DNA of 17,239 nt from positions 1-17,239 of the forward strand of contig SPMW01000034.1 of the NCBI GenBank assembly GCA_009827235.1, given 5' to 3'. Under the pieces are notes generated by a model. That model saw nothing but the letters and a program-made list of their open reading frames with translations. It did not search any database and was not told the DNA's origin. Within the stretch, counting starts at the first letter, position 1, and every line of letters begins with the position of its first letter. The position numbers and the translations under genes were made by a program. Source of the DNA: Candidatus Campylobacter infans (GTDB taxonomy: Bacteria; Campylobacterota; Campylobacteria; Campylobacterales; Campylobacteraceae). Positions 1 to 6,700 of this stretch are shown here, piece after piece.

Positions 1-352
1 TCGCATTTGACGCGCTTAAAAATTTTTCTTTAAAGCTATCTAGTCCGTTAAAATTTAACTCTAAGGCATTTTGAAAATCTGCGTTAATTTGGTCTATTTG
101 GCTTACTGGCGCGATACAATCCCAATAAAAATCGTGATTGTAAATTTGTGCTGCGTTATTAAAAAGTGCGCCGTTTGTTTGCTTGATGATATCGTATAAA
201 CTAGCGTTTTCTAACCTACTGTTTTGGATTAGATTGTTAAGGTTATTTACATAGTTTTGATGGTGTTTGCCGTGGTGAAAATAAAAAGCAGTTGGGCTTA
301 AAAAATCATCAAAGCTGTCTTTTTCATAAGATAATTTTCGTAATTCAAACAT
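1..352 (-). CDS. sodB: Fe-superoxide dismutase, N-terminal part (cut by window edge)
   Basis: Reading the minus strand from an ATG at 352 gives 117 open codons that run off the window start. The family total is about 210-220 residues, so roughly half is present. SodB converts superoxide to oxygen and hydrogen peroxide in the cytoplasm. Seen directly: FHHGKHHQNYVNNLN puts His26 at the position of the first metal ligand and His31 in the conserved helix, and FNNAAQIYNHDFYWDC gives His73, the second ligand. Gln69 and Trp77 fit the iron type, since Mn enzymes usually carry the active-site Gln in the C-terminal half. An AAAGGA Shine-Dalgarno sequence lies just upstream of the start, and a TATAAT box lies about 44 nt upstream. 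The gene is divergent from ilvE and shares its 199-nt control region. The Asp/His ligands of the C-terminal half lie outside the window. Confidence 0.95.
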   Translation of the reverse strand, partial: MFELRKLSYEKDSFDDFLSPTAFYFHHGKHHQNYVNNLNNLIQNSRLENASLYDIIKQTNGALFNNAAQIYNHDFYWDCIAPVSQIDQINADFQNALELNFNGLDSFKEKFLSASNA

Positions 353-395
353 TTTTATTCCTTTTGTAATTTTTAATAATAAACTTAAAATTTTG

Positions 396-401
396 ATTAT
401 A
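396..401 (-). promoter_or_regulatory. -10 box of the sodB promoter
   Basis: On the minus strand this is a perfect TATAAT, preceded by TTTATC, 44 nt upstream of the sodB ATG. No -35 hexamer stands out, as is usual for the main sigma factor of Campylobacter. I see no operator that I could assign with confidence; iron or Fur control is plausible for sodB but is not shown by the sequence. Confidence 0.6.
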
Positions 402-517
402 GATAAAATTTCCTTGTGTTTTTGTAAATTTTAATTCAATAATTAAAATTTCAAAAGTTAATTTTTAAAAATACATTAAATTTTATTATATTTAATAGAT
501 ATTTATTAAAATTTGAA

Positions 518-523
518 TAAAAT
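518..523 (+). promoter_or_regulatory. -10 box of the ilvE promoter
   Basis: TAAAAT is followed directly by CGCGCC, 28 nt before the ilvE start. The upstream stretch is almost pure A/T with repeated T-runs. The GC-rich start region matches the one found after the -10 boxes of accD, greA, cheV, tal and rplY in this window, which supports the call. No experimental start site is known to me. Confidence 0.5.
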
Positions 524-551
524 CGCGCCAAATTTTAATGCGAGGTGAAAA

Positions 552-1475
552 ATGGCGCTAAAAGAGGCTGAGTTTATTTGGAAAGATGGTGCTTTAATTA
601 AATGGGCAGATGCTACCACGCATATTTTAAGCCACTCTTTACATTATGGAAATGCCGTATTTGAGGGCATTAGAGCGTATAAGCTTAAAAATGGTTTTGG
701 GATTTTTCGCTTACAAGAGCATACAAAAAGGCTTTTTAATTCAGCTAAGCTTTGCTTGCTAGAAATTCCATTTAGCGTTGATGTAATCAATAACGCGCAT
801 ATTGAAGTAATGAAAAAAAATAGCTTTAATGATAATGTTTATTTGCGCCCGATAGTATTTTTAGGATATGGCAAAATGGGCGTTAGCCACATCGGCTGCC
901 CTGTAAATGTAGCAGTTGCTGCGTGGGAGTGGGGCGCATATATGGGCGAGGAAGCCTTAGAAAATGGCATTAAGGTTAAAATTAGCTCTTGGGCAAAACC
1001 GGGCGCAAATACAATGATGGCAAAGGCCAAAGCAAGTGCGAATTATTTTAATTCACAAATGGCTGGCTATGATGCCATAACGGCTGGCTATGACGAGGCG
1101 CTCTTGCTTGATCCACAAGGTTTTATAGCAGAAGGTCCAGGAGAGTGCTTTTTTATGGTGCGTGATGGCGTGATTATAACGCCACCAAATGATACTAGCT
1201 TAGAGAGCATAACCCAAAGCACAGTAATAGAAATTGCCCATGATTTAGGCTATGAAGTGCGCCGTGAAAGAATCAGCCGTGATAGCGCTTATATGGCTGA
1301 TGAAGCATTTTTTACAGGCACAGCAGCTGAGGTTACGCCTATTACAAATATTGACGGACGCAAAATCGGCTCAGGCAAAAGAGGCGAGATTGCCAAAAGA
1401 TTACAAGATGCGTATTTTGAAGCAGTTACAGGGCGCAATAAAAAATACGATCACTACATCACTTATATAGATTAA
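552..1475 (+). CDS. ilvE: Branched-chain amino-acid aminotransferase
   Basis: A class IV (D-alanine aminotransferase fold) PLP enzyme that performs the last step of valine, leucine and isoleucine synthesis, transferring an amino group from glutamate to branched-chain 2-oxo acids in the cytoplasm. At 307 residues it has normal family length. Seen directly: the N-terminal LHYGNAVFEGIRAYK block, the PLP-binding lysine in AKAKASANYFNS (K160), the EGPGECFF cofactor-loop motif near 194-201, SITQST near 219-224, and the TGTAAEVTPI block near 256-264. All are typical of IlvE. The ATG at 552 has a good GAGGTG Shine-Dalgarno sequence. The SPFH gene starts 8 nt after the stop, so the two are probably co-transcribed, and the same pair is adjacent in C. 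jejuni as I recall (Cj0269c/Cj0268c). Nothing looks damaged. Confidence 0.96.
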   Translation: MALKEAEFIWKDGALIKWADATTHILSHSLHYGNAVFEGIRAYKLKNGFGIFRLQEHTKRLFNSAKLCLLEIPFSVDVINNAHIEVMKKNSFNDNVYLRPIVFLGYGKMGVSHIGCPVNVAVAAWEWGAYMGEEALENGIKVKISSWAKPGANTMMAKAKASANYFNSQMAGYDAITAGYDEALLLDPQGFIAEGPGECFFMVRDGVIITPPNDTSLESITQSTVIEIAHDLGYEVRRERISRDSAYMADEAFFTGTAAEVTPITNIDGRKIGSGKRGEIAKRLQDAYFEAVTGRNKKYDHYITYID

Positions 1476-1483
1476 GGATAAAA

Positions 1484-2560
1484 ATGCCAGCAGATTTAAA
1501 TGATTATTTTAATAAAAACAACAACAACTCCAACGGCCAAAAAAGCGGTATGCCAAAAATGGATTTTAATATGCCAAAAATGCCAAATTTTAATAAATTT
1601 TCAGGTTTGATTTATGCGCTAATTGTGATTATTGCGGTTTTAATCATAGCAAGGCCTTTTGTTGTGATAAACTCAGGCGAAGTAGGCATTAAATCAACAG
1701 CGGGCAAGTTTGATTTAAATCCTTTAAATGCGGGTTTTCACTTTTTTGTGCCTTTCATACAAGAAGTTCGCGTAGTAGATATAAAGGTGCGCCAAATAAA
1801 TTACACCTCAAGCGAAGGTCGCAACGAAGCAAATATGCGCGGCAGCGGTATAGAAACAAAAGATACAATTTCAGTGCTTGATTCTCGTGGTTTGCCAGTT
1901 TCTGTGGATATTACCGTTCAATACAGCCTAAATCCACAAAACGCGCCACAAACCATCGCATCTTGGGGTTTTAGCTGGGAAAATAAAATAATTGATCCAG
2001 TGGTGCGAAATGTCGTGCGCTCAGTTACTGGTAAATACACAGCCGAAGAACTACCAGAGCGCAGAAATGAAATCGCCGCTGCCATTGATGCAGCCATTAG
2101 ACAAGATATAGATAAGCAAGCAAACCAGCCAGTATCGCTAGCTAGCGTGCAATTACGCGAAATCATCTTGCCAGCAAAAGTTAAAGAGCAAATCGAGCGC
2201 GTTCAAATTGCTAAGCAAGAAGCAGAACGCACCAAATACGAAGTAGAAAAAGCAAACCAAGAAGCGCTTAAAAAAGCCGCTCTTGCCAAAGGTACGGCTG
2301 AGGCTGTAAAAATAGAAGCACAAGGCAAGGCAGATGCTGTTAAGATCGAAGCTGCTGCGCAAGCTTATGCAAATAACGAAATCGCAAAAAGCTTGACTAA
2401 TAATCTTTTAAATCTCAAACAAATAGAAATTCAAAAGCACTTTAACGAAGCATTAAAAGAAAACACAGATGCAAAAATATTCCTAACCCCTGGCGGTGCC
2501 GTGCCAAATATCTGGGTAGATACCAAAGATCCAGCAAAGCAAAGCGCGATAAATAAATAA
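1484..2560 (+). CDS. SPFH/band-7 (prohibitin-like) membrane protein
   Basis: A 358-residue single-pass membrane protein of the prohibitin/stomatin type, a family that forms large ring or cage assemblies on membranes and is often tied to proteases or membrane quality control. Seen directly: a polar Asn-rich N-terminus (residues 6-20), a Met/Pro repeat MPKMDFNMPKMPNFNK (23-38), one transmembrane helix at about 40-62, then the band-7 domain from about 63 to 235 (VINSGEVGIKSTAGKF, GFHFFVPFIQEV, IDIQADAR-like RELPERRNEI region). An Ala/Lys/Glu-rich helix suited to coiled coil spans about 225-300, followed by a short C-terminal tail. It follows ilvE by 8 nt with AAGGAT upstream. The C. jejuni homologue is Cj0268c, which I recall being linked to host-cell adhesion and invasion. 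The exact role here is unknown. Confidence 0.9.
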   Translation: MPADLNDYFNKNNNNSNGQKSGMPKMDFNMPKMPNFNKFSGLIYALIVIIAVLIIARPFVVINSGEVGIKSTAGKFDLNPLNAGFHFFVPFIQEVRVVDIKVRQINYTSSEGRNEANMRGSGIETKDTISVLDSRGLPVSVDITVQYSLNPQNAPQTIASWGFSWENKIIDPVVRNVVRSVTGKYTAEELPERRNEIAAAIDAAIRQDIDKQANQPVSLASVQLREIILPAKVKEQIERVQIAKQEAERTKYEVEKANQEALKKAALAKGTAEAVKIEAQGKADAVKIEAAAQAYANNEIAKSLTNNLLNLKQIEIQKHFNEALKENTDAKIFLTPGGAVPNIWVDTKDPAKQSAINK

Positions 2561-2574
2561 TTTTTATTCTTTTT

Positions 2575-2596
2575 CGTTGCGATTTTTATCGCAACG
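2575..2596 (+). terminator. Hairpin after the SPFH gene, possible terminator
   Basis: CGTTGCGAT and ATCGCAACG form a perfect 9-bp stem around a TTTT loop, 14 nt after the SPFH stop codon. The stem has five G-C pairs. Only a weak, broken T-tract follows (ATGATTAAAATTTT), so termination efficiency is uncertain, but the position at the end of the ilvE unit fits a terminator. Confidence 0.5.
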
Positions 2597-2674
2597 ATGA
2601 TTAAAATTTTAAGTTTTTTAATATTTGTAGTAAATTTTAAAAGAATAAATTTTAAAATTTACTAAATAAAGCGC

Positions 2675-2691
2675 GCTTGCTCTAAGCAAGC
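2675..2691 (+). other. Small inverted repeat upstream of the accD promoter
   Basis: GCTTGCT and AGCAAGC form a 7-bp stem around CTA, 25 nt upstream of the accD -10 box, with a run of seven T beginning 16 nt after it. It may be a second terminator for the ilvE unit or an operator-like site for accD. The sequence does not decide between these. Confidence 0.35.
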
Positions 2692-2715
2692 AAGCCAAAT
2701 AAAAGGTTTTTTTAG

Positions 2716-2721
2716 TATAAT
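2716..2721 (+). promoter_or_regulatory. -10 box of the accD promoter
   Basis: A perfect TATAAT preceded by GGTTTTTTTAG and followed at once by TGCGCC. The T-run directly before the -10 box, with no clear -35, is the standard main-sigma pattern in Campylobacter. The box lies 25 nt upstream of the accD ATG. This is the clearest promoter in the window and probably drives accD, rlmH and the membrane protein downstream. Confidence 0.75.
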
Positions 2722-2746
2722 TGCGCCAAAATTTTTAAGGCCAAAA

Positions 2747-3583
2747 ATGCTAGGTAATTTAATTAGTAAAATTCGCAAACCACAAAGCGCACCAAATGAA
2801 GCTCCAAGCCACTGGATTAAATGCCCAAGCTGTAATTCGCTGATGTATTATAAAGAAGTTCATGCTTGTTTTAATGTATGCCCAAAATGCGCTTATCATA
2901 TGCGAATAAGCGCAAAAGAGCGCGTGAAATTATTAGCCGATGTGGATACTTTTAAAGAATTTGATGAAAATTTACAACCAAACGATCCATTAAAATTTGT
3001 GGATAAAAAAAGCTATAAAAAACGCATAGATGAAAGCGTGGCAAAAACAGGGCGTTATAGCTCGGTGATTTCTGGGGAGTGTTGCATTGAAGAGCTAAAA
3101 GTTCAGCTTGTGGTTTTTGATTTTAGTTTTATGGGCGGTTCGCTTGGCTCGGTTGAGGGAGAAAAAATCACCCGCGCAGTAAAACGCGCCATATCTTATA
3201 AACAACCGCTAATAATAGTAAGCGCAAGTGGCGGAGCAAGAATGCAAGAGAGTAGTTTTTCTTTAATGCAAATGAGCAAAACTAGCGCAGCCTTACAGCT
3301 TTTAGCACAGGCTAAATTGCCTTATATTTCGGTGCTAACTGATCCTACGATGGGCGGTGTTTCGGCTAGTTTTGCGTGGCTTGGGGATATTATTATTGCT
3401 GAGCCTGGCGCGTTAATAGGCTTTGCAGGACAAAGGGTAATAGAACAAACCATTAAAGCGACCTTGCCACAAGGTTTTCAAAGGGCGGAGTTTTTATTAG
3501 AGCATGGATTAATTGATGCCATAGTTGAGCGTGGCGAGCAAAAAGCATATATAGCGCAAGTGCTAAGATTTTTACTAAAATAA
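2747..3583 (+). CDS. accD: Acetyl-CoA carboxylase carboxyltransferase subunit beta
   Basis: The beta half of the carboxyltransferase that moves the carboxyl group from carboxybiotin (on AccB) to acetyl-CoA, giving malonyl-CoA for fatty-acid synthesis. It works in a heterotetramer with AccA, which is not in this window. The length of 278 residues is normal. Seen directly: an N-terminal zinc ribbon with C26-x2-C29-x15-C45-x2-C48, then the crotonase-like carboxyltransferase core with GGSLGSVEGEKITRA, SASGGARMQES, and the TDPTMGGVSASFAWLGD / EPGALIGFAG blocks that shape the acyl-CoA pocket. The ATG has AAGG upstream and follows a strong TATAAT promoter. rlmH begins 2 nt after the stop, so translation of the two is probably coupled. 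Confidence 0.97.
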   Translation: MLGNLISKIRKPQSAPNEAPSHWIKCPSCNSLMYYKEVHACFNVCPKCAYHMRISAKERVKLLADVDTFKEFDENLQPNDPLKFVDKKSYKKRIDESVAKTGRYSSVISGECCIEELKVQLVVFDFSFMGGSLGSVEGEKITRAVKRAISYKQPLIIVSASGGARMQESSFSLMQMSKTSAALQLLAQAKLPYISVLTDPTMGGVSASFAWLGDIIIAEPGALIGFAGQRVIEQTIKATLPQGFQRAEFLLEHGLIDAIVERGEQKAYIAQVLRFLLK

Positions 3584-3585
3584 AA

Positions 3586-4071
3586 ATGATAGAAATAAAT
3601 GTGTTTTCTTGCCAAAAAGCAAAAGATTTTGATGAGATTAAAGATTATATTAAAAATAGCCTGCCTTGGGCTAAGATTCAAAATATAAATAAATTTAACG
3701 CAAACATATCAAAATCCCAAGCCCTAAAAGCAAATTTTAAAAGTGAAAATAGCCAAGACGCATTAAAACAAAACGCGCAAAAATCTTATGAAATTGTGTA
3801 TTTGCCGTGTATAAATGCCTATAATATCGCCCTTGATGAAAAGGGCATTATGCTTGATAGTAAAGGCTTTGCTAGTTTGTTAGAAAATAAAAGCAGGGTT
3901 AATTTTTTCATAGGCGGAGCTTATGGATTTTCAAACGATTTTAAAAACAAGATGCAAAAAGTTATTAGTTTTTCGCCCTTAACAATGGCTCATAAAATCG
4001 CAAAACTTGTGCTTTTTGAGCAGATTTATCGCGCATTAAGCATAAATGCTAAGCACCCATATCACAAATAA
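3586..4071 (+). CDS. rlmH: 23S rRNA (pseudouridine-1915-N3)-methyltransferase
   Basis: A SPOUT-class (trefoil-knot) methyltransferase that methylates pseudouridine 1915 in helix 69 of 23S rRNA on assembled 70S ribosomes, using S-adenosylmethionine. Seen directly: the knot motif FFIGGAYGF (107-115) and the C-terminal signature LTMAHKIAKLVLFEQIYRALSINAKHPYHK, ending in the almost invariant HPYH. At 161 residues it is slightly longer than the usual 155. The extra residues seem to lie in the Lys/Asn/Gln-rich stretch 38-66, which has no counterpart that I recognise in E. coli RlmH. It starts 2 nt after accD with no separate promoter, matching the accD-rlmH order of C. jejuni (Cj0127c/Cj0126c) as I recall. 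Confidence 0.93.
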   Translation: MIEINVFSCQKAKDFDEIKDYIKNSLPWAKIQNINKFNANISKSQALKANFKSENSQDALKQNAQKSYEIVYLPCINAYNIALDEKGIMLDSKGFASLLENKSRVNFFIGGAYGFSNDFKNKMQKVISFSPLTMAHKIAKLVLFEQIYRALSINAKHPYHK

Positions 4072-4080
4072 AGGATAAAA

Positions 4081-5085
4081 ATGCAAACAAAACTTTACAC
4101 CTTATACGCTACTATTTACATCGCGCTTATGTGGATGATAGTTTTTAGCACTTATAGTGGCGAATACACAATTAAAATTTTAAAGCAAGAAATTACTTTT
4201 AGCGTGGCTACTTGGGTTGTTATACCGCTTGTGATTTTGGCAGTTTTAAGCATTTTACATATGATTTATCATAGTATGAAAAGCTTTTTTGATGCAAGGG
4301 CGCTTAAAAATGACTTAAATCTTTATAATGCTATGGCAAAAGAAGTATTTTTGGGCTTAGAAAGTAATAAAGAGTTTAAAACTAAGTTTTTTGATAGTTC
4401 GGCTGAGGTTACTAAAAGCTTAAATCCGTGGATAAAAAGCACACAGCACAAATTTAGCGATGATGAGCTAAATCTGGCTTATGAGGCTTTTATAAAGGTT
4501 AAAAATGGCCAAATCGCCGAGCTTAGACGATTTAGATTGCTTAAAAATAATCCTCTCTACATACAAAACGAAAAAAACAAAATTTTAGCCGATCACAAAT
4601 ACGCTATAAATGTGCTAAATGACAGCAGCGATTTAGATGAGGGCTTGAAAAAATGCGCGATTAAAGCGTTGATTGATTGTGGTAATTGCGAACAAATAAA
4701 TAAATATATAAATGAGCTAGATTTTGAAAGTATTAAAATTTTAATTTCACGCTACGCAAATAAAGACTTAGAGCTAAAAGGCAACGAATTATTTAATATA
4801 TTAAGCAAAAACGAACTTAGCGCAAATGAATATCTACAAATCGCTAAAATTTTAAAGAAAAAAATTGCGCCTGATTCTTTAATTGCTATATTTAAAGAAT
4901 TAAAAAGCGTTCAGCAAAACGCCACAGAAAGCTATTTGTATATACTTTATGATTTACAAATGATAGATGAATTGCGCTCAGCTCTTTTAGCTAGCGAAGG
5001 CGATGAATACCCGCGCATCGATGCCTTACTTTTCTTGCGCGAACACGGCAAAATGATAAAAGCAGATTTTATTTACAATTTATAA
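4081..5085 (+). CDS. Two-TM membrane protein with helical cytoplasmic domain, function unknown
   Basis: A 334-residue protein that I cannot assign to a functional family. Seen directly: two N-terminal hydrophobic segments (about 5-24 and 42-64) separated by a short polar loop, then about 270 residues of soluble sequence rich in Lys, Leu, Asn and Glu with predicted-helix character. There is no signal-peptidase site, catalytic motif or nucleotide-binding motif that I can recognise. The C-terminal region 170-334 has a repeat-like run of short helices (ALIDCGNCEQINKYINEL, LISRYANKDLELKGNELF), reminiscent of alpha-solenoid spacing, but this is a weak impression. It starts 9 nt after rlmH with AAAGGAT, in the same unit as accD. 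I recall C. jejuni having a membrane protein of unknown function (Cj0124c) just beyond rlmH and dksA; this may be its orthologue, with dksA missing here. Confidence 0.8.
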   Translation: MQTKLYTLYATIYIALMWMIVFSTYSGEYTIKILKQEITFSVATWVVIPLVILAVLSILHMIYHSMKSFFDARALKNDLNLYNAMAKEVFLGLESNKEFKTKFFDSSAEVTKSLNPWIKSTQHKFSDDELNLAYEAFIKVKNGQIAELRRFRLLKNNPLYIQNEKNKILADHKYAINVLNDSSDLDEGLKKCAIKALIDCGNCEQINKYINELDFESIKILISRYANKDLELKGNELFNILSKNELSANEYLQIAKILKKKIAPDSLIAIFKELKSVQQNATESYLYILYDLQMIDELRSALLASEGDEYPRIDALLFLREHGKMIKADFIYNL

Positions 5086-5086
5086 A
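5081..5086 (+). promoter_or_regulatory. Possible -10 box of the greA promoter
   Basis: TATAAA overlaps the stop codon of the two-TM gene and is followed by AGCGC, repeating the -10 plus GCGC arrangement of the other promoters in the window. It lies 34 nt before the greA start. With an A-rich neighbourhood the match is less specific than at accD, so this is tentative. Confidence 0.35.
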
Positions 5087-5119
5087 AGCGCAAATTTTAA
5101 TATAAACAAGGATAATTAT

Positions 5120-5599
5120 ATGGAGCAAATGACAATTTATGGCTATGAAAAATTAACAAATGAGCTAAAAAATCTTAAATTAGTAGAGCGACCTGAGGTG
5201 ATAAAAGAGCTTGATATTGCGCGCTCTCACGGCGATTTAAAAGAAAACGCTGAATATCAAGCCGCCAGAGAACGCCAAAGATTTATAGATGGGCGTATAG
5301 CTGAACTTGGCAAGCTAATAAATGAAGCTGAGGTGATTGATCCATCAAGCTACGAGCATAATATAGTAAAATTTGGCTCAACCGTTAGTTATGAGGATTT
5401 AGACACTGGCAAAAGCGCTACATACACGATAGTTGGAGCCATAGAAAGCGATTTAGATAAAGGTTTAATTAGCGCAAATACGCCACTTGCTAAGCAACTA
5501 ATGGGGCGTAAGATAGGCGATCAAATAGAGCTAAACTTGCCAAAAGGACAAGTTGAGATTGAAATAACTAATATTTGCTATAAAGCCATAAAATTTTAA
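5120..5599 (+). CDS. greA: Transcription elongation factor GreA
   Basis: GreA enters the secondary channel of RNA polymerase and stimulates cleavage of backtracked transcripts. At 159 residues it is normal length. Seen directly: an N-terminal antiparallel coiled coil (about 8-75) whose tip carries ARSHGDLKENAEYQAAR, with Asp39 and Glu42 at the positions of the catalytic acidic pair (E. coli D41/E44). A C-terminal FKBP-like domain follows (about 82-159) with FGSTVSYEDLDTGKSATYTIVG, the TPLAKQLMGRKIGD motif and the LPKGQVEIEITNI strand. The ATG has AAGGAT upstream. argC follows 10 nt downstream, so the two form a unit. In C. jejuni greA is next to lpxB and the phosphoesterase found here at 6701, as I recall. 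Confidence 0.97.
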   Translation: MEQMTIYGYEKLTNELKNLKLVERPEVIKELDIARSHGDLKENAEYQAARERQRFIDGRIAELGKLINEAEVIDPSSYEHNIVKFGSTVSYEDLDTGKSATYTIVGAIESDLDKGLISANTPLAKQLMGRKIGDQIELNLPKGQVEIEITNICYKAIKF

Positions 5600-5609
5600 A
5601 GGACGCAAA

Positions 5610-6623
5610 ATGAGCATAAAAGTAGGGATTTTAGGCGTTGGTGGATATACTGGTTTAGAGCTTGTAAAATTAATCAAAAATCACCCAGAATTTGAGCTAA
5701 GTTATGCGGCCACGACCTCTAAAAATTCACTTTCAAATATTTTTACTCAGCTTAATGGCGTAATAGATTTAGATGTTAATGTGGTGAATGTAAGCGAGTT
5801 AAAAGAGCGCGCCGAGCTTGTATTTATGGCTATGCCACATACTCAAAGCATGAATTATATAAAAGAGTTACCACAAGATTTTAAAATTGTAGATCTTTCG
5901 GCTGATTATCGCATTAGCTTAGAAAATTACGAAGCGCATTATGCTCATCATATTGATATTTTAGGGCTTAAACGCGCTACTTATGGCTTGGTTGAGATTA
6001 ACCGCCAAGCTATCGCAAACTCTACTTTAATCGCAAATCCTGGGTGTTATCCTACTTGCTCTTTGCTTGCGGCCTTGCCTTTTGCTAAATTTTTAAATCC
6101 AAAAGATGGATTAATCATCGATGCAAAAAGCGGTTTAAGCGGAGCTGGTAAAGCCTTAAAAGAAAGCTCGCATTTTGTAAGCGCAAATGAAAATTGCACG
6201 CCTTATAGCCCTTTTACACATCGCCATTCAATCGAAATTAAAGAGCATTTTGAAAAATCCACAAATGCTAGCTTTGATGTGCTTTTCGTTCCGCATTTGT
6301 TGCCATTAAATCGCGGTATGATAGCAAGTATTTATGCGAGCATAAAAGATGAATTTTGCGATATTGAGCCATTAGAAATTTTAAAGCAATTTTATAAAGA
6401 TGATAAGTTTATTCGCATTTTAAACACCCCGCCTTGTATCAAAAATGTAGCAGGGACGCATTTTTGCGATATTTACGCCAAAAAAATGGGCAATAAACTT
6501 TGGGTTTGTTCTAGTATTGATAATTTATTGCGCGGGGCTAGCTCACAAGCTATGGCAAATGCAAATATTCTTTGCGGGTTTGATGAAAACTTAGCATTGC
6601 CTGAGCTTGGCTGTGGCATTTAG
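5610..6623 (+). CDS. argC: N-acetyl-gamma-glutamyl-phosphate reductase
   Basis: The third step of arginine synthesis: NADPH-dependent reduction of N-acetylglutamyl 5-phosphate to the semialdehyde. At 337 residues it matches type 1 ArgC. Seen directly: the Rossmann loop GVGGYTG (9-15), the DLSADYR block (95-101), the catalytic cysteine in NPGCYPT (C146), the SGLSGAGK loop (174-181) and HRHSIEI with His206, followed by the C-terminal NLLRGASSQAMANAN motif. The start has AAAGGACGC upstream and lies 10 nt after greA. No other arginine gene is present in the window, so argC appears inserted into a block that is otherwise greA, phosphoesterase and che genes. A large AT-rich hairpin follows its stop codon. 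Confidence 0.97.
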   Translation: MSIKVGILGVGGYTGLELVKLIKNHPEFELSYAATTSKNSLSNIFTQLNGVIDLDVNVVNVSELKERAELVFMAMPHTQSMNYIKELPQDFKIVDLSADYRISLENYEAHYAHHIDILGLKRATYGLVEINRQAIANSTLIANPGCYPTCSLLAALPFAKFLNPKDGLIIDAKSGLSGAGKALKESSHFVSANENCTPYSPFTHRHSIEIKEHFEKSTNASFDVLFVPHLLPLNRGMIASIYASIKDEFCDIEPLEILKQFYKDDKFIRILNTPPCIKNVAGTHFCDIYAKKMGNKLWVCSSIDNLLRGASSQAMANANILCGFDENLALPELGCGI

Positions 6624-6627
6624 CTGA

Positions 6628-6663
6628 TTAAAATTTGCCATTTTAAAATTTGGCAAATTTTAA
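6628..6663 (+). terminator. Long inverted repeat after argC, possible terminator
   Basis: A perfect 13-bp inverted repeat (TTAAAATTTGCCA and its complement) surrounds a 10-nt loop, TTTTAAAATT, and starts 5 nt after the argC stop. Only three G-C pairs are present and no T-tract follows, so it is not a classic terminator. It could end greA-argC transcription, or protect the 3' end of the mRNA. Confidence 0.45.
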
Positions 6664-6700
6664 AGGCAGAATTTTAACTAAATGCTTTTAAGAAGTTTTG

